Source of the DNA: JANXSG01 sp038203935
GTDB lineage: Bacteria > Armatimonadota > Chthonomonadetes > Chthonomonadales > Chthonomonadaceae
DNA length: 5,606 bases
NCBI GenBank assembly: GCA_038203935.1
Contig: JBBRDM010000242.1
Location: 1 to 5,606 of the forward strand
Reading direction: 5' to 3'
In this document: positions 5,497 to 5,606 of the stretch, in pieces
Layout: every line of letters starts with the position of its first letter
Numbering within the stretch: the stretch's first letter is position 1
Notes under the pieces: generated by a model
Seen by the model: only the letters and a program-made list of their open reading frames with translations
Told to the model about the DNA's origin: nothing
Database searches by the model: none
Made by a program: the position numbers and the translations under genes

Positions 5497-5606
5497 ATCC
5501 GTTATCCAGAGCCGGATGTAGTCGTACTGGATAAGAAGTTCGAGCAGTATAAAATCGCCTCCGCGCCTATTCAGCGCCTGCACACGGGGATGCTGTGGGC
5601 GGAAGG
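5440..5606 (+). CDS. SMP-30/gluconolactonase/LRE family protein, N-terminal part (continues beyond window)
   Basis: ATG 5440 is preceded by AGGAG (5428-5432) at 7 nt. The 55 complete codons read MTSSSAIPHDRDFGPNAPPI, then RYPEPDVVVLDKKFEQYKIA and the segment ending HTGMLWAE; the final two bases (GG) begin a Gly codon. RYPEPDVVVLD, a short strand, then TGMLWAEG closely follows the N-terminus of bacterial SMP-30-type six-bladed beta-propellers. These are calcium- or zinc-dependent lactonases that open sugar-derived lactones. E55 of WAEG matches the first metal-binding glutamate of the family (E18 in human SMP30), by inference from the motif. There is no signal peptide, so it is probably cytoplasmic. 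A full protein would be about 300-350 residues, so most of the gene lies outside the window. A palindrome just upstream suggests transcriptional control. Confidence 0.85.
   Translation, partial: MTSSSAIPHDRDFGPNAPPIRYPEPDVVVLDKKFEQYKIASAPIQRLHTGMLWAE

Noticed and set aside
5269..5583. Minus-strand frame of 104 codons
   Set aside because: It runs antisense to the SMP-30 start and across the palindrome, with no recognisable features.

Overview
This 5.6 kb window looks like chromosomal DNA from a free-living bacterium of moderate GC content. The leftmost gene encodes a secreted protein with Planctomycete-type cytochrome segments, bacterial Ig-like folds and a DUF1549 domain. That architecture is typical of Planctomycetota, Verrucomicrobiota, Acidobacteriota and Armatimonadota. 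Together with the M48/zinc-ribbon pair, an SMP-30 family gene and a CTTCGCG-type intergenic repeat, it suggests one of these phyla. I cannot choose between them from the sequence.

Region by region: (1) Bases 1-1737, minus strand: the first 579 residues of a DUF1549 protein whose 3' end lies beyond the left edge. It has a near-consensus sigma70 promoter (TTGACC, 17 bp, TATAAT). (2) Bases 1738-2178: a divergent intergenic region. (3) Bases 2179-4295, plus strand: a tight two-gene operon. The first gene encodes a PH-like/zinc-ribbon protein with a long acidic tail, and the second, 2 nt downstream, an M48 metallopeptidase that also ends in a zinc ribbon. (4) Bases 4296-4545: an intergenic region holding a 141-bp element with 36-bp, almost perfect inverted arms. 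(5) Bases 4546-4695, plus strand: a truncated copy of the 5' end of an SMP-30/gluconolactonase gene. (6) Bases 4711-5173, minus strand: a hicB-hicA toxin-antitoxin pair with intact hicB; hicA is broken by an in-frame stop and a frameshift. (7) Bases 5174-5439: an intergenic region with a perfect 17-nt palindrome. (8) Bases 5440-5606, plus strand: the start of an apparently intact SMP-30/gluconolactonase gene that runs off the right edge.

How the parts work together: the PH-like protein and the M48 peptidase probably act together, because they are adjacent, apparently co-transcribed and share a zinc-ribbon module. This is the best candidate here for a little-described system. The right half looks like an accessory region shaped by duplication and decay. 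A diverged direct repeat covering ribosome binding site and start region brackets the decaying hicBA pair, and an inverted-repeat element lies just outside. No tRNA, rRNA, CRISPR array or transposase gene was seen.
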